Origin: Kitasatospora arboriphila
Lineage (GTDB): Bacteria > Actinomycetota > Actinomycetes > Mycobacteriales > Mycobacteriaceae
Assembly (NCBI RefSeq): GCF_000717275.1
Contig: NZ_JNYV01000004.1
Coordinates: forward strand, 496,001 to 560,000
Reading direction: 5' to 3'
DNA: 64,000 nt
Below are positions 45,750-54,800 of this stretch, one piece after another; the first letter of the stretch is position 1; every line of letters begins with the position of its first letter. The notes beneath the pieces were generated by a model. That model had not been told where the DNA came from. It searched no databases and saw nothing but the letters and a program-made list of their open reading frames with translations. A program made the translations under genes and the position numbers.

Positions 45750-48281
45750 GTGCCCAGCAAAACAGTTGTGGTGGTAGGCCATGGGATGGTCGGCCACCGG
45801 TTCGTGCAGGAACTCCGCGAACGTGACGTCACCGACCAGTGGCGTGTGGTCGTCGTCTGTGACGAACCCAGCCCTGCCTACGACCGCGTAGGACTCTCGT
45901 CCTATGTCAACAGTTGGGATCCGGACGCGCTGGCGCTCGAGGGCAACACCTATCCGGGCGACCCGCTGGTGACGCTGTTGGTGGGCCGGTCGGTCACCTC
46001 CATCAACCGGGTCGCGCGTACGGCTGTCCTCGACGACGACTCGAGCATCGTGTTCGACGCGCTGGTGATCGCGACCGGTTCGTATCCGTTTGTGCCGCCG
46101 GTACAGGGAGCCGATTCGCCGAACTGTTTCGTCTACCGCACACTCGACGACCTCGACAAGATCCGTGCCACCGCAGAGGCGGCGCCGGCAGGGGCCAACG
46201 CGGTGGTTGTCGGGGGCGGCCTGCTCGGGCTCGAGGCGGCCAACGCACTCAAGCTGCTCGGACTCAAACCACATGTGGTGGAGTTCGCGCCGCGGCTCAT
46301 GCCGCTGCAGGTGGACGAGGGTGGCGGCGCGCTGCTCGCGGGCCTCGTCACAGAACTCGGGGTGAGTGTGCACACCGGTGTCGGGACCACGGCCATCGAA
46401 CCGGCCGGCGACAACACCCTCCACGTCACCCTCTCCGACGGCAGCAGCATCGACAACGCTGCCCTGCTTGTGTTCTCGGCCGGGATCCGGCCCCGCGACC
46501 AGCTCGCGCGCGATGCGGGGCTCGAAGTCGGTGAGCGCGGCGGCGTCCTGGTGGACGACGGATGTCGTACGGCCGATCCCGACATCTACGCCATCGGCGA
46601 GGTCGCCGCTGTCAACGGAGTCTGCTACGGGCTGGTTGCCCCGGGCTACAGCACCGCCGAGGTCGTGGCCGACCGGCTCCTGGGTGGCAAATCCGAGTTC
46701 CCGGGCGCGGACCTGTCCACCAAGCTCAAGGCGCTCGGCGTGGATGTTGCGAGTTTCGGCGACGCGATGGGTGCCTCCGAAGGTGCGCTCGAGGTGGTCT
46801 TCAACGATCCAGTTGCCGGTACCTACGCCAAAGTTGTTGTCTCCGATGATGCCAAGACCCTTCTCGGTGGGGTGCTCGTCGGCGATGCCGGCCAGTACGC
46901 GCTCCTCAAACCGATGGTCGGTGGCCCCTTGCCCGGCGATCCCGCAGCGCTGATCGCACCGGCTGCCGGCGAAGGTGTGGGTCTGTCGGCCCTCCCGGAT
47001 TCCGCCGAGATCTGCTCATGCAACGGGGTCAGCAAAGGCGACATCTGCGGCGCGATCGCTCATGGCGCCCAGGACGTCACCGCGGTGAAGACGTGCACCA
47101 AGGCGGGCACCACCTGCGGTGGCTGTATCCCGTCGATCAACCGATTGCTGGCCGATTCCGGTGTCGCGGTGTCGAAGTCGTTGTGCGATCACTTCCACCA
47201 GTCGCGCAGTGAACTCTTCGAGATCGTCCGGGCGACCGGTATCCGGACCTTCACCGACCTCGTGGCACGGTACGGCAAGGGCGGGGGATGCGAGATCTGC
47301 AAGCCGACCGTGGCCTCGATCCTCGCCTCCACCTCGAGCGACCACATCCTGTCGGGAGAGCAGGCCGCTCTGCAGGACACCAACGACCACTTCTTGGCCA
47401 ACATGCAGAAGAACGGCACGTATTCGGTGGTGCCACGGATGCCCGGCGGTGAGGTCACCGCGGAGCAGCTGATCGTGATCGGCGAGGTGGCCAAGGAGTT
47501 CGGGCTCTACATCAAGGTGACCGGCGGCCAGCGGATCGACATGTTCGGGGCCAGGGTGGAGCAGTTGCCGCTCATCTGGCGCAAGCTCGTCGACGCGGGC
47601 ATGGAGTCCGGTCAGGCCTACGGCAAGAGCCTGCGCACGGTGAAGAGTTGTGTCGGTACGAGCTGGTGCCGCTACGGCGTGCAGGATTCGGTGGGCATGG
47701 CCGTCGACCTCGAAAAGCGTTACCGCGGTCTGCGTTCGCCCCACAAGATCAAGTTCGGGGTGTCCGGTTGTGCCCGAGAGTGTGCCGAGGCCCGCGGTAA
47801 AGACGTGGGTGTCATCGCCACCGAACACGGCTGGAACCTGTATGTGGGCGGTAACGGTGGTCAAAGCCCCGCGCACGCACAGCTTTTGGCCTCTGGCATC
47901 GATGACAGGACGCTTGTTGCCTACATCGACCGGTTCCTGATGTTCTACATCCGCACCGCGGACCGGCTGCAGCGCACGGCGCCGTGGATCGATTCGCTCG
48001 AGGGTGGTCTCGATCACCTCAAGGCCGTCGTGTGTGATGACAGCCTGGGAATCGCAGCCGAACTCGAAACGGCGATGGAGTCGCATGTCGCCGGGTACAA
48101 GGACGAATGGTCCGGAGTCCTCGAAGACGAGGAGAAGCTCTCCCGGTTCGTCTCGTTCGTCAACGCACCTGCCCAGCCGGACCCCACCATCGAGTTCTCG
48201 GAAGGTAGCGGACGCAAGGTACCGGTACTCTTGGGAACACCGCAGCCCGGCGTACGCCCGCCGGCGAACGGAGGAAGCTGA
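45750..48281 (+). CDS. nirB: Nitrite reductase [NAD(P)H] large subunit
   Basis: Siroheme enzyme reducing nitrite to ammonium. From GTG 45750 (AGGAGG 7 nt upstream) it is 843 residues. It contains an FAD/NAD domain (VVVGHGMVG, VVGGGLLG), a BFD [2Fe-2S] domain (ICSCNGV...TTCGGC), the nitrite/sulfite reductase ferredoxin-like half domain and the siroheme/[4Fe-4S] domain with C634, C640, C674 and C678 in the C-x5-C...C-x3-C arrangement. nirD follows 2 nt after the stop. Confidence 0.96.
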   Translation: MPSKTVVVVGHGMVGHRFVQELRERDVTDQWRVVVVCDEPSPAYDRVGLSSYVNSWDPDALALEGNTYPGDPLVTLLVGRSVTSINRVARTAVLDDDSSIVFDALVIATGSYPFVPPVQGADSPNCFVYRTLDDLDKIRATAEAAPAGANAVVVGGGLLGLEAANALKLLGLKPHVVEFAPRLMPLQVDEGGGALLAGLVTELGVSVHTGVGTTAIEPAGDNTLHVTLSDGSSIDNAALLVFSAGIRPRDQLARDAGLEVGERGGVLVDDGCRTADPDIYAIGEVAAVNGVCYGLVAPGYSTAEVVADRLLGGKSEFPGADLSTKLKALGVDVASFGDAMGASEGALEVVFNDPVAGTYAKVVVSDDAKTLLGGVLVGDAGQYALLKPMVGGPLPGDPAALIAPAAGEGVGLSALPDSAEICSCNGVSKGDICGAIAHGAQDVTAVKTCTKAGTTCGGCIPSINRLLADSGVAVSKSLCDHFHQSRSELFEIVRATGIRTFTDLVARYGKGGGCEICKPTVASILASTSSDHILSGEQAALQDTNDHFLANMQKNGTYSVVPRMPGGEVTAEQLIVIGEVAKEFGLYIKVTGGQRIDMFGARVEQLPLIWRKLVDAGMESGQAYGKSLRTVKSCVGTSWCRYGVQDSVGMAVDLEKRYRGLRSPHKIKFGVSGCARECAEARGKDVGVIATEHGWNLYVGGNGGQSPAHAQLLASGIDDRTLVAYIDRFLMFYIRTADRLQRTAPWIDSLEGGLDHLKAVVCDDSLGIAAELETAMESHVAGYKDEWSGVLEDEEKLSRFVSFVNAPAQPDPTIEFSEGSGRKVPVLLGTPQPGVRPPANGGS

Positions 48282-48283
48282 CC

Positions 48284-48670
48284 ATGAGTCTCGTTGATGA
48301 CACTCGGGTTGATGAAGTCGCAGCCACATGGACTGCGGCGTGCCCGTTCGACCAGCTCGTACCAGGGAGGGGAGTGGCCGTGCTCCTGCCCGGGGACGAA
48401 CAGGTGGCCTTGTTCCGCCTCACCGACGACACCCTTCATGCCGTGGGGAACATCGACCCCTTCGGGCGTGCAGCGGTGATGTCTCGCGGCCTGGTCGGGG
48501 ACCGCGCCGGTGAGCCCACCGTGGCCTCGCCGTTGCTCAAGCAGGTTTTCTCGCTGGTCGACGGACGTTGCCTCAGCGACGAATCCGTTGTCCTGCCGGT
48601 GTACGACGTACGGATCAAGGCCGGTCTCGTCCAGGTCAGGCCCCATCGAGTGCAAACGCCGATCGCGTGA
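48284..48670 (+). CDS. nirD: Nitrite reductase small subunit
   Basis: A Rieske-fold subunit of 128 residues partnering NirB. The beta-sandwich pattern (AVLLPGDEQVALFRL, LHAVGNIDPFGRA, VFSLVDGRCLSD, LPVYDVRIKAG) is that of NirD. The Rieske Cys/His ligands are replaced, as usual for this family, so it binds no cluster. The ATG is 2 nt after nirB; 14 nt separate it from the regulator gene. Confidence 0.94.
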   Translation: MSLVDDTRVDEVAATWTAACPFDQLVPGRGVAVLLPGDEQVALFRLTDDTLHAVGNIDPFGRAAVMSRGLVGDRAGEPTVASPLLKQVFSLVDGRCLSDESVVLPVYDVRIKAGLVQVRPHRVQTPIA

Positions 48671-48684
48671 GACATGGAGGTCTA

Positions 48685-49854
48685 GTGAAAGCGGGTGATC
48701 GAATCGCCGACTGCGAATCCGGTCCATTGACCGGATTCACGATCGGCATCACGGCGGCCAGGCGTGCCAACGAGTTCGCCGCGTTGCTGGAACGACGCGG
48801 CGCGCAGGTGGAGCACGCCCCGGCGATCGAGATCATCCCGCTGGCCGACGACGCAGAGTTGCGGTCGGTCACCGACCAGATCATCGCCAACGCACCGGAG
48901 ATCGTCGTCGCCACAACCGGTATCGGGTTCCGCGGGTGGATGGAGGCGGCCGAGGACTGGGGTGTTGCCGAGCGATTGGTCGCCGCACTCGAACCCACCC
49001 GGCTGCTGGCGCGCGGGCCGAAAGCAAAGGGCGCGATCCGCGCTGCCGGTTTGCGGGAGGAATGGTCGCCACCCAACGAATCGTCGAGTGAAGTTCTCGA
49101 GCACCTGCTCGACGAGGGTGTCGAGGGCACCCGGGTGGGCGTGCAGCTGCACGGCGCCACCACCGAGTGGGAGCCACTGCCCGACTTCTGCGAGGTGTTG
49201 CGCGAAGCGGGTGCAGAGGTGCTGCCGATCCCGGTCTACCGGTGGCTGCCGCCGCAGGACACCACTGCGATGGACCAGATGATCTCGGCCATCGTGGGTG
49301 GTGAGATGGACGCGGTGTCGTTCACCAGCGCTCCGGCCGTTGCATCGATGCTCGGTCGGGCCCAGGACACGGGGCGGCTCGATGCGCTTCTGGACGCTCT
49401 GCGAACCGACGTCCACGTCATGTGTGTGGGGTCGGTCACCGCCGGCCCGCTCGCGGCGTTGCGGGTGCCCACCTCGCGGCCGAATCGCTTTCGCCTCGGT
49501 GCTCTCGCCCGGCACATCGCCGAAGAGTTGCCCCGCCGGGTGCCGACTCTGCGCGTCGCCGGTCACGACATGTCGATCCGCAGCCGTTCGGTGATGGTCG
49601 ACGGCGAGCTCCGGCCGCTGTCGCCGGCAGGTCTGACCCTGCTCAAAGCACTCGCGCGCCGCCCCGGCAGGGTGGTGTCACGGCATGCACTGCTCACCGA
49701 ACTCCCCGGAGGCGGCGGCGACACCCACGCGGTGGAGACGGCCATGGCACGCCTGCGAGCGGGCCTCGGTGACCCCCGGATGATCCAGACCGTTGTCAAA
49801 CGTGGCTACCGCCTCTCTGTCGACGTCGAGTACGAGGAAGGGGAAAACGCATGA
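48685..49854 (+). CDS. nnaR: HemD-domain/winged-helix regulator of nitrate assimilation (NnaR-like)
   Basis: Two-domain protein of 389 residues from GTG 48685 (GGAGG 4 nt upstream). Residues ~15-275 resemble uroporphyrinogen-III synthase (HemD), with TTGIGFRGWMEAAE and FTSAPAV loops. Residues ~285-385 form an OmpR-type winged helix (LTLLKALARRPGRVVSRHALL, RGYRLSVDVE). In M. smegmatis such a protein, NnaR, is reported to act with GlnR to activate nitrate/nitrite genes, so a regulator rather than a haem enzyme is my call. It ends in an ATGA overlap with the siroheme gene. Confidence 0.88.
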   Translation: MKAGDRIADCESGPLTGFTIGITAARRANEFAALLERRGAQVEHAPAIEIIPLADDAELRSVTDQIIANAPEIVVATTGIGFRGWMEAAEDWGVAERLVAALEPTRLLARGPKAKGAIRAAGLREEWSPPNESSSEVLEHLLDEGVEGTRVGVQLHGATTEWEPLPDFCEVLREAGAEVLPIPVYRWLPPQDTTAMDQMISAIVGGEMDAVSFTSAPAVASMLGRAQDTGRLDALLDALRTDVHVMCVGSVTAGPLAALRVPTSRPNRFRLGALARHIAEELPRRVPTLRVAGHDMSIRSRSVMVDGELRPLSPAGLTLLKALARRPGRVVSRHALLTELPGGGGDTHAVETAMARLRAGLGDPRMIQTVVKRGYRLSVDVEYEEGENA

Positions 49855-50555
49855 GAATCAAGGGAATCGACGCGCAACCCATCCTGGTCGCACATGGGAC
49901 CCGCTCTGAACACGGCGTATCGATGATCGCGGACCTCGCGGACAAGGTCTCGGCCCAGATCGGCAGTACGCGCGTTGCGTTCGTCGACGTACTCGGCCCT
50001 TCGCCGTCAGAGGTGTTGCGCGGGCTCGACGGGCCAGCGGTGGTCGTCCCGGCGTTCCTGGCCTCCGGCTATCACGTCCGCAAAGATCTTCCCGAGCACA
50101 TCGAGGCCAGTGGCCATCAGGGCGTCTCCGTCTCGCGGTCGCTGGGTCCCGATCCCGAACTGGCGCGGGTCTTGGCGTTGCGTCTGTCCGAAAGTGGCTG
50201 GCGCCGAGGCGATTCGGTTGTGCTCGCCGCGGCGGGATCTTCCGATCTGTTCGCGCTCGGCCAGGTCCGGCGTGCCGCCAACCTGCTGGGCACGATGATC
50301 GGCGAGCCGGTTCCGGTCGGGTATGTGGCCACTGCTCAGCCGCGCATCGCGGACGTCGTCGCCGACACCAGGGCTCGCACCGGGCGCCGCGTCTTCATCG
50401 CCTCATATCTGTTGGCGCATGGGCTGTTCCACGATCGGCTCCACGACGCCGGCGCTGATGGTGTGGCTCAGCCCCTGGGTACCGACCCCCGTGTCGTCGA
50501 CCTGGTCGTGCGCCGGATGAGGTCGGTGCGCCCCGTGGTCGCCGCCGGTCTCTGA
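49851..50555 (+). CDS. CbiX-family sirohydrochlorin chelatase
   Basis: A 234-residue class II chelatase, likely inserting iron into sirohydrochlorin to make the siroheme of NirB. Two tandem half domains are seen. Metal-binding histidines appear in LVAHGTRSEHG and SGYHVRKDLP, and again in the second half (YLLAHGLFHDRL). It overlaps nnaR by 4 nt. Cobaltochelatase activity is the alternative, but the operon context favours siroheme. Confidence 0.9.
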   Translation: MRIKGIDAQPILVAHGTRSEHGVSMIADLADKVSAQIGSTRVAFVDVLGPSPSEVLRGLDGPAVVVPAFLASGYHVRKDLPEHIEASGHQGVSVSRSLGPDPELARVLALRLSESGWRRGDSVVLAAAGSSDLFALGQVRRAANLLGTMIGEPVPVGYVATAQPRIADVVADTRARTGRRVFIASYLLAHGLFHDRLHDAGADGVAQPLGTDPRVVDLVVRRMRSVRPVVAAGL

Positions 50556-50562
50556 GCACCTT

Positions 50563-50654
50563 CCCACCACAGAATTCGCGCCACCTCCCGACGTCCGCGC
50601 CGGCTACAACCGGCGCGAACCTCGGCAGGTGGCGCGAATTTTGTGGGTGGTGGG
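50563..50654. terminator. Very long nested bidirectional hairpin
   Basis: The outer arm AATTCGCGCCACCT (50573-50586) pairs perfectly with AGGTGGCGCGAATT (50627-50640), extended by CCCACCAC/GTGGTGGG outside. The inner stem CGCGCCGG (50596-50603) pairs with CCGGCGCG (50610-50617). It fills the gap between the siroheme gene and the convergent alkyltransferase-like gene. Confidence 0.75.
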
Positions 50655-50659
50655 GCGGG

Positions 50660-50959
50660 TCAGGCCAGGTCGGCTCGGGCGACCTTCATGTCGACTCGGC
50701 CGTCGAACACCGGAACACCCTCGGCGCGTAGGTTTTCGAGCTGGCGGTCACGCAGGTGCGGAGCCGGTGTGCCGGCGGCGCTGATCACCCGGTGCCACGG
50801 TAGATCAGCCGAGTCGGTTCGCATGATCCATCCGACGATGCGGGGGCTCGACAGGCCCGCAGCCGCTGCCACGTCACCGTAGGTGGTCACCTTGCCGGCA
50901 GGTACCGACGCCACGATCGCGCGTACGCGTTCGACCTGATCGTCGGTGATCTTCGCCAT
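50660..50959 (-). CDS. Alkyltransferase-like (ATL) DNA damage protein
   Basis: A 99-residue MGMT-fold protein in which the alkyl-accepting cysteine of the PCHR motif is Trp (LPWHRVIS). This defines the ATL family: it binds O6-alkylguanine and flags it for nucleotide excision repair without transferring the alkyl group. The DNA-binding GKVTTYGDVAAAAG segment is present at ~22-35. The start ATG 50959 shares one base with the lipV stop (TGATG), so it is translationally coupled to lipV, as Rv3204 and Rv3203 are ordered in M. tuberculosis. Confidence 0.92.
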   Translation of the reverse strand: MAKITDDQVERVRAIVASVPAGKVTTYGDVAAAAGLSSPRIVGWIMRTDSADLPWHRVISAAGTPAPHLRDRQLENLRAEGVPVFDGRVDMKVARADLA

Positions 50960-51750
50960 CAGCTCTCGGATCGTGGACGCGCCAGGGCCTCCGCGACCAG
51001 GCGCGCGGTCAGTTCGGGGCGGGCGAAGGGAACCATGTGGTCGCAGTCTTCCTCGTACAGCGAGAAGAGCTCGCCCTGTTGTGCCGCAAGCGCTTCGAGT
51101 AGATCGGCGGTGACGTACGGCGGTTGCACGCGCAAGGCCTGAACCAGATCGACCGGCATGTGCGGTGGGGGTAGCACAAAGGGGCGGGCCAATTCGCTCC
51201 ATGTGGTGACCACTGTCCCCGGGTGGACGCGCCAGCTCATCCGCTCACCTGCGGTGGTCAGGTGGTCGGCGACCTCTCGATCCAGCAGTTCCGGAGGTAG
51301 TTCGGCCCACGACTCGCCCAGCTTCTCCGCACGTGCGGCTGCCTCACCCGGGTAATCGTGGTGGGTGATGTAGCTGGTCGCGATGTCCATGAGCCGGGCG
51401 GGTTCGAGGCCGATGGCCGGGTCGAGCAGCACCAGCGACCGGATGTGATCGGGGACCAGTCGCGACAGATGCAGGGCAAGTGCTCCGCCGAAGGAATGAC
51501 CCACCAGGACCACAGGGGAGGACGCGTGGGCCTCGACCACGTCGGCCAGGGCAGCCACGTGTGCGTCGATGGACCACGGCGGTTCCCAGGTCGAGAATCC
51601 GTGTCCGAGCAGGTCCGGGGCGATGATCCTGGCGTCGGGCAGCGCTGCGGCGAGGTCCGCCCACCGTTTGCCGTGGCCGGTGACGCCATGCAATGCGAGG
51701 ACGGGGTCGCCGTCTGCGGGGCCGTACAGTTCCACGTTCAAACCAGCCAT
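50959..51750 (-). CDS. lipV: Alpha/beta hydrolase (LipV-like)
   Basis: A 263-residue esterase/lipase-type hydrolase. The oxyanion region is LALHGVTGHG, the nucleophile elbow GHSFGG carries the catalytic Ser near residue 87, the acid is probably in the following DPAIGLEP region or the later strand, and the His is in EDCDHMVPFA. No signal peptide. The natural substrate is unknown. It is divergent from adnA, with 128 nt between. Confidence 0.88.
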   Translation of the reverse strand: MAGLNVELYGPADGDPVLALHGVTGHGKRWADLAAALPDARIIAPDLLGHGFSTWEPPWSIDAHVAALADVVEAHASSPVVLVGHSFGGALALHLSRLVPDHIRSLVLLDPAIGLEPARLMDIATSYITHHDYPGEAAARAEKLGESWAELPPELLDREVADHLTTAGERMSWRVHPGTVVTTWSELARPFVLPPPHMPVDLVQALRVQPPYVTADLLEALAAQQGELFSLYEEDCDHMVPFARPELTARLVAEALARPRSES

Positions 51751-51878
51751 GGGACCAATCGTGCCCGACCGTGGTCGGGCACGCAGTACCGACCCGGGCG
51801 CGGCTGGGCGATGGTGGTGCGGTCGACATGTCGGTCACCCGTGACACCATCGTGGAGGAACCAGAGGAAGGAGACCGT

Positions 51879-54800
51879 GTGCCAGCCATGACGACGCGAC
51901 TGGTGTCGGCGCCCATCCCTCCGGCGCAACCGCGTACCTGGCCAGAGCGGGTGCAGTTGTTGATCGACCGTCCCGGCGGCACCGCGTCACCGGGTTTCCA
52001 CCCACTGCGGGTTCACGGAGGCCCGGGCACGGGAAAGACGTCACTGATCGTCGACCTCGCGGTGGCCCGTCTCGCCGACCCGGCGATCGATCCGGAGTCG
52101 CTGCTGGTCCTGGCCGCCGGGCGACGGGCAGCCACCGAGTTGCGTGAGCAGATCACCGCGCGACTGCTGGCTCAGCGCGCCGGGGGTGCGGGCCGTGCTC
52201 CGCGGGCCACCCGCGAGCCGATCGTCCGCACCGTGCACTCCTATGCGTTTGCGGTGCTTCGCCTGCAGGCGGCCGCACACGACAATCCGCCGCCGCGCCT
52301 GATCACCGGCGCCGAGCAGGATGCGGTGTTGCGGGAACTGCTGGCCGGCGACATCGAGGACGGTGCCGGCTATTGGCCGCCGCGATTGCGGCCGGCTCTG
52401 GGCACCAACGGATTCGCACAGGCATTGCGGGACATGATGATGCGGGCCGCCGAACGCGGTGCGGGGCCCGAGGACCTGATGGCGCTGGGCCGCAGGCACA
52501 AGCGTCCGGAGTGGGAGGCGGTCGGCAAGGCCTACCGTCAGTACGAGCAGAGCGGTCTGCTGCGGGGGGCAGTCGGGCTGGAGGCACCTCAGGCGACCGC
52601 GCCCGCAGTCGACGCCGCAGAGCTGGTGGGCTCTGCTCTCACAGCTTTCGCAACCGACCCCGATCTGCTGCGGCGCGAGCGAGCACGGGTGCGGTATCTG
52701 CTGGTGGACGACGCCCAGCACCTCGATCCGCAGGCCGCCACCCTCGTCGAGCTGATCGGGGCGGGAACACACCAGACGGTAGTCGCCGGCGACGGTGACC
52801 AGGCGATCTACGGCTTCCGCGGGGCCAGTTCGCGGTTTCTCGACGAACTCGACGACCCGGATCGAGACATCCTGCTCGACAACAACTTCCGGTCGAGCAA
52901 GCCCATCAGCGACCTGGGCGCGGCGATCGCCGCGCGGCTCCCGGGTCCCCGTCGGCGCCGAGCCGAGGCCGCCGACCGGGGTGGGCCGGTGCCCGTGGTC
53001 AAAATCTACGGATCGGCCGCCAAAGAGGCCACGGCCATCGCCGACATGATGCGCCGGGCGCACCTCTACGACGATGTCCCCTGGTCGGAGATGGCGGTCA
53101 TCGTCCGATCGGTGCCCCGCGCGATGGCGCCACTGCGGCGCGCGCTGCGCTCGGCCGGTGTGCCGGTGATGACACCGGCCAGCGAGATCCCACTCGCGCG
53201 TCAACGCTCGGTGGCGGCGATGCTGCTGGCTCTGCGCGCGGTGTCGGAACCGCTGGAGCCGGAGGAAGCGCTCGAACTGCTTGCAGGACCCATCGGAGGA
53301 GCCGACCCGGCTGCGCTGCGTCGGCTACGGCGTGGACTGCGTCGTATCGAGACCGAATCCGGCGGGGACCGCGACTCAGCATCGGTCATCGCCGAACTGG
53401 TCACCGGCCACCGGGTGCGGGTCGAGCATGACCCCATCGACGTCGACCACTACCTCGACGGGCTGACCGACGCCGAGAAGCAGCCGCTGACAAGGGTTCT
53501 CGCGGTCATCGGCGCAGCTCGCGTGGCGTACGAAAACCGCCGCGGTATCGAGGAGATCCTCTGGGAGGCGTGGCAGGCCACCGGACTCGGACCCCGATGG
53601 TCGAATCAGGTGATGCGCCGTGACCACGGACCCGGTGGTGCGCAGGCCGATCGGGACCTCGATGCGATGGTGGCGCTGTTCGACGCCGCAGCGAGCTTCA
53701 CCGACAGCCTGCCTGCCGCGACACTCGGTGGGTTCCTGGATTACCTCGGGGCGTTGCAGATCCCCACCGAATCCCGCATGGCGCAGGCGTCATCGGACGC
53801 CGTCACGGTGTTGTCCGCCCATGCGGCCACCGGTCGCGAATGGGATGTGGTGGCGGTCGCGGGTGTTCAGGACGGTTTGTGGCCGAGCCTGCGCAGCCGG
53901 GGGAGCATTCTCGGTACCGGACAGTTGGTCGATCTTCTCGATGGCGTGGATGCCGATGCGCTGGACACCATCTCCCGCACCGCGATGGCTCTTGCCGAGG
54001 AGCGTCGACTGCTGCTGGTGGCATGCACGCGGGCTCGCGATCGACTGATGGTCAGTGCTGTCGACGACGGGAGCGGAGATGCCGCGCCCTCACGGTTCAT
54101 CGGCGAATTGGCCGCGATCGTCGAGAAGGGCGCCGTGGACGACGATGAAATCGAACTGGAGCTCCCGGTGGAGCCCGGTCTGCGACGGGTGCTGTCGCTG
54201 TCGTCGCTGGTCGCCGAGTTGCGTGCCGAGGTGTGCGCAGACACCGATACGCCTACGGAGCGGGCGAAAGCCGCCGCAGACATGCTCGCCGAGCTCGCCG
54301 ACGCCGGTGTTCCGGGCGCGCATCCCGACCAGTGGTACGGGCTTGCTGCTCCCAGCTCGGAGATCCCTCTGTGGTCGGAGTCGGCTGGGCCGCTGACCCT
54401 TTCGCCGTCCAGTGTGGAGGCGCTGGGCACCTGCTCGCTGCGCTGGATGCTGGAGCGGTACGGCGGCCGCGACGGCGATTCGCGGCCGGCCGTCGCCGGA
54501 ACCCTTGTCCACACACTTGTGCAGGCAGTCGCCGGAGAGATCCCACCCGACGATGTCACCGCTGCACTGCGGCGGGTCTGGGACCAAGTGGATGTCGGGG
54601 CACCATGGTTCTCGCGCCGCGAACTCGAACGCACCGAGGAGATGCTCACCAACTTCCAACGCTGGCTCAAGGTCTCCCGCGAGACGCTCACCGAGGTGGG
54701 TGTCGAGGTGGACGTGGATGCGCGTATCGAACCCGCCACGGTCCAGGACGCCGACGGAGACACCGTCGACATGCCCGAGGTGCGGTTACGCGGGCGCATC

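Noticed and set aside
44111..45832. Open frame of 573 codons antisense to the NasB-like gene
   Set aside because: Shadow frame; the plus-strand gene has complete FAD, NAD and iron-sulfur motifs.
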